Positions 4,426 to 7,308 of a stretch of DNA of 7,308 nucleotides are shown here, in pieces. The stretch lies in the NCBI GenBank assembly GCA_905373345.1, contig CAJPSU010000034.1, positions 1 to 7,308 of the forward strand. Direction: 5' to 3'. Both the position numbers and the translations under genes were made by a program. Every line of letters starts with the position of its first letter. The first letter of the stretch is position 1. The notes beneath the pieces were generated by a model. That model was not told where the DNA came from and searched no databases. It saw only the letters and a program-made list of their open reading frames with translations. This stretch comes from Candidatus Saccharimonadota bacterium. GTDB taxonomy: Bacteria > Patescibacteriota > Saccharimonadia > Saccharimonadales > Saccharimonadaceae.

Positions 4426-6948
4426 CTATGGATTAGTTGGCACCGTATTATCGCCCGGATTGCTTGGCGTCGTGTTGCCGCTATTATTATCTGTATCACC
4501 TCTGGTATTATCATTCGAATCACCATCTTTTTCTTTTGCAACACAGTTTGCAGTGTCTCGCGAATAGCGCGAAGCGGCTGCTTGTATTTTTGGTATTGTA
4601 ACGATTTTACCCGTTTGCGTATCGCAAACAGCAATACGCTGGTTATTGGCACAATTTACAGTATCGCGCGAGTACTTTATACTATCATATTCATTTACGT
4701 TGATCGCTACAACCTTACCAGTTGAAAGGTCGCAAACTTGCTCGGTCGCCGCTTTGCAATTTGCTGTATCTTTTGAATACTTTGATTCGCTAAATTCGTC
4801 CTCTTTAATTGACTCAACTTTGCCTGTCGCGAGATTGCAGACGCTTACGGTCGTTGGTTCAGCGTTGCAGCTTTCAGTCGGCAATGCGCCACTCATGAAG
4901 TATTCGTTGTAGGTATTACCGCCCGCTTTTACCGCTAATCCACCGTTCTCACGGCAAACAGCGCGCTGCACAATACCACTTGGTACATTAAATTTCACAT
5001 CAGCCCTACCTTTCAACAGTGCCGACATTGTACCTTTGAAAATTGGACCCGCCATATCGCTACCTCCGCTACGCATCACAGTATTGTCGTTATTGCCAAC
5101 CCATACGCCGACGACGTATTGCGGATTGTAGCCGATCGTCCAGGCGTCGCGGTTGTCATTCGTTGTGCCAGTTTTAACTGCTACCGTACGATTGCCAGGC
5201 ACTGTAATTGACGAGCCGAAGATCCGGGCGCGCGTCGCAGCATCGCTCAGTACATTTGAAATCAAATATGCGCCCTGCTGGCTAATCGCCTGCCGCCCCT
5301 TATGCTCACGTGCAAAGATTTGCTTGCCGAATTTATTGTTAATTTCCGACACCATTGTCACATCGTATTGCTGCCCGTTGTTTGCAAACGCTGCATATGC
5401 GTTTACCATTTCAACCAGCGGGACTTCCGCCGAGCCAAGTGCCAGCGATAAACCGTAGTTGCTTGTATTGTCGCTCAGCGTAGTAATACCAAGCTTTTTA
5501 GCGGTACTAATTGATTTTGAGATACCATATTTCTGCATAACCTCCACGCTCGGAATATTGAGCGACCAATTGAGCGCCTGGCGCACCGACGCTTTACCGC
5601 GACTTGTTTCTCGGCGATCAGCATCGCGAGGCACGTACCCACCACCAAAGTCTTTCACTTTGTCATCAAATACGGTCGCGGGCGTAATCACGCCATCAGC
5701 AAGAGCATTTGCATAATAAATCGGCTTGAAACTTGACCCTGTCTGGCGCGCCGTTGTCACCATATTAACCTTACCCCATTTTTCGTTATTATAGTCAGCA
5801 CTGCCAACCAGAGCGCGAACTTCACCGTTCGTTGGGTCAATGACAACACCACTCGCGTTACTGCCGCCCATGCGGTTAATATATTTTATCTGTGCAGCGA
5901 TATTATCCGTTAATGTTTGCTGCGCTGATACGTCAAGCGTCGTCTTTACCTGATAGCCCGAACGCATGACTTTTTCGTAACCGTATTTTTTACTCAGTTG
6001 GTTAATCACCATTTCCGCGAAATGCGGCGCAATTGACGTTTCGTTTTTCTTCGCACCTGCGCCGTACACAAGTTCTTGCGCAGTAGCGGCATTTTTCTGA
6101 TCCTCAGTGATAAAGCCGTTTTTTACCATACGTGATAGCACGGTATTTTGACGCTCTTTCGCGTAATTTTTATTGCCGCTAATTGGCGAATACGCGGTCG
6201 GCGCAGGCAACAGCCCGACAAGCATTGCGCTTTGCGCCACATCAAGCTTATCTGGTGTCGTATTAAAATATACTTTCGCAGCTTCTTCGACGCCAAACGC
6301 ATTCTCACCAAAATATACCGAGTTTAAATACATTGCCAAAATCTGGTCTTTCGAGTAATTTTGTTCTACAGCGATCGCCATAAAGAGTTCTTGGTACTTA
6401 CGGAAATAACTGCGCTCATCACTCAGTAGAGTGTTTTTTACAAGCTGCTGCGTCAACGTCGAGCCGCCGCCCGTCCGCGTCACTAGCGCACGCAAAATAC
6501 TCAGCGGACTAAAGCCGCCGTGCTTATAAAAATCCTTGTCCTCGCTGGCAATCAATGCCTTTTTCATGCTGTCGGAAATATTCGCGAGCGCCACATCGTT
6601 GCGGTGCTCCGCCCGTCCTACACTATAGAATGATTTACCGTTCGCGTCTTGAAGTACAATACCGGTGTTATTGCGATTCATTAACCGTTCCGGGTCTTTA
6701 ATGTCGTTTGCAAGCATAATATAGGTAGCAATCGGTACAGTAATCAAAAAAACAAAAATCGGCAGTACGGTAAACACTATCTTTTTCTTCATCGAAAGTC
6801 CGCGCCACCACGTAACAAATTCGCCAATTTTACCCGGCGGCGTCCACTTTGAACGACGACGGGATGATTTTTGCCGCCCTAGATTCGCGTAACGCCCCAT
6901 GCGCGCTGGTTTCATTTTTAGCTTCTTCTTTGACAATAGGTTACTCAC
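4426..6948 (-). CDS. Class A penicillin-binding protein (PBP1A-type transglycosylase/transpeptidase)
   Basis: 840 residues. Residues 1-54 are a strongly basic cytoplasmic tail and 55-80 a single membrane anchor. The GT51 glycosyltransferase domain shows EDKDFYKHGG (136-145, catalytic Glu136), GGSTLTQQ (161-168), R-K-x-x-E (183-187) and Y-L-N-x-x-Y-F-G (207-214). The transpeptidase domain shows SSFK (405-408, Ser405 nucleophile, Lys408), SLN (462-464) and KTGTT (592-596). It therefore should polymerise lipid II and cross-link the stem peptides outside the membrane. After the usual C-x29-C end segment (665-694) come three cysteine-paired repeats (704-802) and an Asp/Asn/Thr/Pro tail (about 808-840). 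All eight cysteines are in this extracellular C-terminus. The start is GTG at 6948: a TATAAT box lies 6 nt upstream, overlapping the ruvC stop, and there is no Shine-Dalgarno. An ATG at codon 12 (6915) is the alternative. A wall synthase between ruvC and ruvA is an unusual placement. Confidence 0.96.
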   Translation of the reverse strand: MSNLLSKKKLKMKPARMGRYANLGRQKSSRRRSKWTPPGKIGEFVTWWRGLSMKKKIVFTVLPIFVFLITVPIATYIMLANDIKDPERLMNRNNTGIVLQDANGKSFYSVGRAEHRNDVALANISDSMKKALIASEDKDFYKHGGFSPLSILRALVTRTGGGSTLTQQLVKNTLLSDERSYFRKYQELFMAIAVEQNYSKDQILAMYLNSVYFGENAFGVEEAAKVYFNTTPDKLDVAQSAMLVGLLPAPTAYSPISGNKNYAKERQNTVLSRMVKNGFITEDQKNAATAQELVYGAGAKKNETSIAPHFAEMVINQLSKKYGYEKVMRSGYQVKTTLDVSAQQTLTDNIAAQIKYINRMGGSNASGVVIDPTNGEVRALVGSADYNNEKWGKVNMVTTARQTGSSFKPIYYANALADGVITPATVFDDKVKDFGGGYVPRDADRRETSRGKASVRQALNWSLNIPSVEVMQKYGISKSISTAKKLGITTLSDNTSNYGLSLALGSAEVPLVEMVNAYAAFANNGQQYDVTMVSEINNKFGKQIFAREHKGRQAISQQGAYLISNVLSDAATRARIFGSSITVPGNRTVAVKTGTTNDNRDAWTIGYNPQYVVGVWVGNNDNTVMRSGGSDMAGPIFKGTMSALLKGRADVKFNVPSGIVQRAVCRENGGLAVKAGGNTYNEYFMSGALPTESCNAEPTTVSVCNLATGKVESIKEDEFSESKYSKDTANCKAATEQVCDLSTGKVVAINVNEYDSIKYSRDTVNCANNQRIAVCDTQTGKIVTIPKIQAAASRYSRDTANCVAKEKDGDSNDNTRGDTDNNSGNTTPSNPGDNTVPTNP
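4543..4839 (-). repeat. Three tandem ~36-residue repeats with paired cysteines in the PBP tail
   Basis: Residues 704-731, 739-766 and 775-802 of the PBP share the pattern C-[ND]-x3-T-G-K-[VI]-x2-I-x9-10-[KR]-Y-S-[KR]-D-T-x-N-C. In each unit the two cysteines are exactly 27 residues apart, and the units are separated by 8 and 9 residues. The preceding PBP segment 665-694 (C-x28-C) looks like a degenerate relative. The DNA copies differ at many positions, so the duplication is not recent. Each unit could form one disulfide-closed loop outside the cell; function is unknown. Confidence 0.85.
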
Positions 6949-6954
6949 TATTTT

Positions 6955-6960
6955 ATTATA
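6955..6960 (-). promoter_or_regulatory. -10 box of the PBP gene, overlapping the ruvC stop, leaderless arrangement
   Basis: TATAAT at 6960-6955 contains the ruvC stop codon TAA (6958-6956). It is followed by AAAATA (6 nt) and the GTG start at 6948, so transcription would begin on or beside the G of GTG. No Shine-Dalgarno is present and no convincing -35 is seen in the GC-rich end of ruvC. The box may be fortuitous AT-richness, but the spacing matches that of three other genes here. Confidence 0.5.
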
Positions 6961-7308
6961 CCGCGCGTCCGCGCTGCATGAAAGCGTGCGTCAGTGCCGC
7001 AGCCAGCGCATCGGCGCAGTCATCCGGCTTTGGCACTTCCGTTAATCCTAATTGTAATCGCACCATTTCCTGTATTTGCGGCTTTTTTGCCGCACCGTAG
7101 CCCGCAATTGATTTTTTGATTTCATTCGGCGTATACTCGTAGACTTTAAGACCCGCTTGCTGCCCCGTAAGCGTCGCCACGCCACGCGCCTCTGCTACAC
7201 TAATTGCTGTCGTAATATTTTTTGTGAAGAATAGCTTTTCGATCGCCATATGCTGCGGCTTTGTTTCAACGATAATCTCCGTCAAACTATTGTAAATATC
7301 CTCAAGCC
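6956..7308 (-). CDS. ruvC: Holliday junction resolvase RuvC, C-terminal part (runs off right edge)
   Basis: 116 complete codons of the C-terminal portion are visible; the whole protein is usually about 165-175 residues. RuvC is a dimeric RNase H-fold endonuclease that makes paired nicks at Holliday junctions bound by RuvAB. The fragment contains H-M-A-I-E-K-L-F-F (the Glu equals E. coli Glu66, the first Phe after it the Phe69 position), N-I-T-T-A-I-S-V-A-E-A-R-G-V, the basic segment around S-I-A-G-Y-G-A-A-K-K-P-Q-I-Q, and D-D-C-A-D-A-L-A-A-A-L-T-H with the last two catalytic aspartates (Asp138 and Asp141 in E. coli). The first catalytic Asp near residue 7 is outside the window. The frame is open to the edge, so the true start is beyond it; a TTG at 7285 is only an internal Leu codon. 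The stop TAA lies within a TATAAT box 7 nt before the PBP start. Confidence 0.96.
   Translation of the reverse strand, partial: LEDIYNSLTEIIVETKPQHMAIEKLFFTKNITTAISVAEARGVATLTGQQAGLKVYEYTPNEIKKSIAGYGAAKKPQIQEMVRLQLGLTEVPKPDDCADALAAALTHAFMQRGRAV

Noticed and set aside
4261..4725. Plus-strand open frame of 154 codons opposite ruvA and the PBP tail
   Set aside because: It is antisense to two well-supported genes, has no Shine-Dalgarno or promoter, and its Ile/Arg/Thr-rich translation has no recognisable domain. Similar shadows exist opposite ruvB and the PBP.
7283..7285. TTG at 7285 as the start of ruvC
   Set aside because: The frame stays open to the window edge with RuvC-like residues, and the catalytic N-terminal Asp region must lie further upstream. 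The gene is truncated by the window, not short.
1..7308. UGA=Gly recoding as in Gracilibacteria/Absconditabacteria
   Set aside because: The ruvA gene, the phosphatidyltransferase-like gene and the orphan gene all end at UGA with sensible family lengths where known, and no conserved Gly is encoded by UGA.
1..7308. CRISPR arrays, insertion sequences, tRNA or rRNA genes
   Set aside because: No spaced direct DNA repeats, transposase-like frames, terminal inverted repeats or cloverleaf-like sequences were seen on either strand.

Overview
The window reads as a core chromosomal segment of a small-genome bacterium, most likely Candidatus Saccharibacteria (TM7, Candidate Phyla Radiation). This is inference from protein style (a CPR-type pseudopilin, a class A PBP with an Asn/Thr/Pro tail, a DEGKLKALGLA-type RecA start), tight gene packing and many start codons sitting directly on a TATAAT box. 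UGA is used as a stop by at least three genes, so the UGA=Gly code of Gracilibacteria/Absconditabacteria does not apply.

Layout. Seven of the eight genes lie on the minus strand and are transcribed right to left. From the right edge: the C-terminal two-thirds of ruvC (cut by the window end); a class A penicillin-binding protein; ruvA; a small membrane protein that carries a diverged CDP-alcohol phosphatidyltransferase signature; a soluble 233-residue protein that I do not recognise; a 222-bp gap with no gene; ruvB; and a two-TM bacterial PH-domain protein. At the left edge are the first 27 codons of what looks like recA. The only plus-strand gene is a type IV pilin-like protein. It is divergent from recA and converges on the PH-domain gene with a 4-bp stop-to-stop overlap.

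How the genes relate. RuvA (junction recognition), RuvB (AAA+ motor), RuvC (resolvase) and RecA (strand exchange) form a complete strand-exchange and Holliday-junction resolution set. Unusually it is interleaved with envelope genes: a peptidoglycan synthase between ruvC and ruvA, a possible phospholipid-headgroup enzyme between ruvA and ruvB, and a membrane PH-domain protein and a pilin between ruvB and recA.

Expression signals. Four genes (pilin, ruvB, the orphan and the PBP) have TATAAT/TATACT only 6-7 nt before the start codon and no Shine-Dalgarno sequence, as expected for leaderless mRNAs. The recA-like, PH-domain and ruvA genes have Shine-Dalgarno sequences instead. The most noteworthy items are this mixed leaderless/leadered pattern, the cysteine-paired tandem repeats in the PBP tail, the hidden CDP-alcohol phosphatidyltransferase motif, and a back-to-back pilin/recA promoter region in which the two promoters physically overlap. 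I found no CRISPR array, IS element, rRNA or tRNA.
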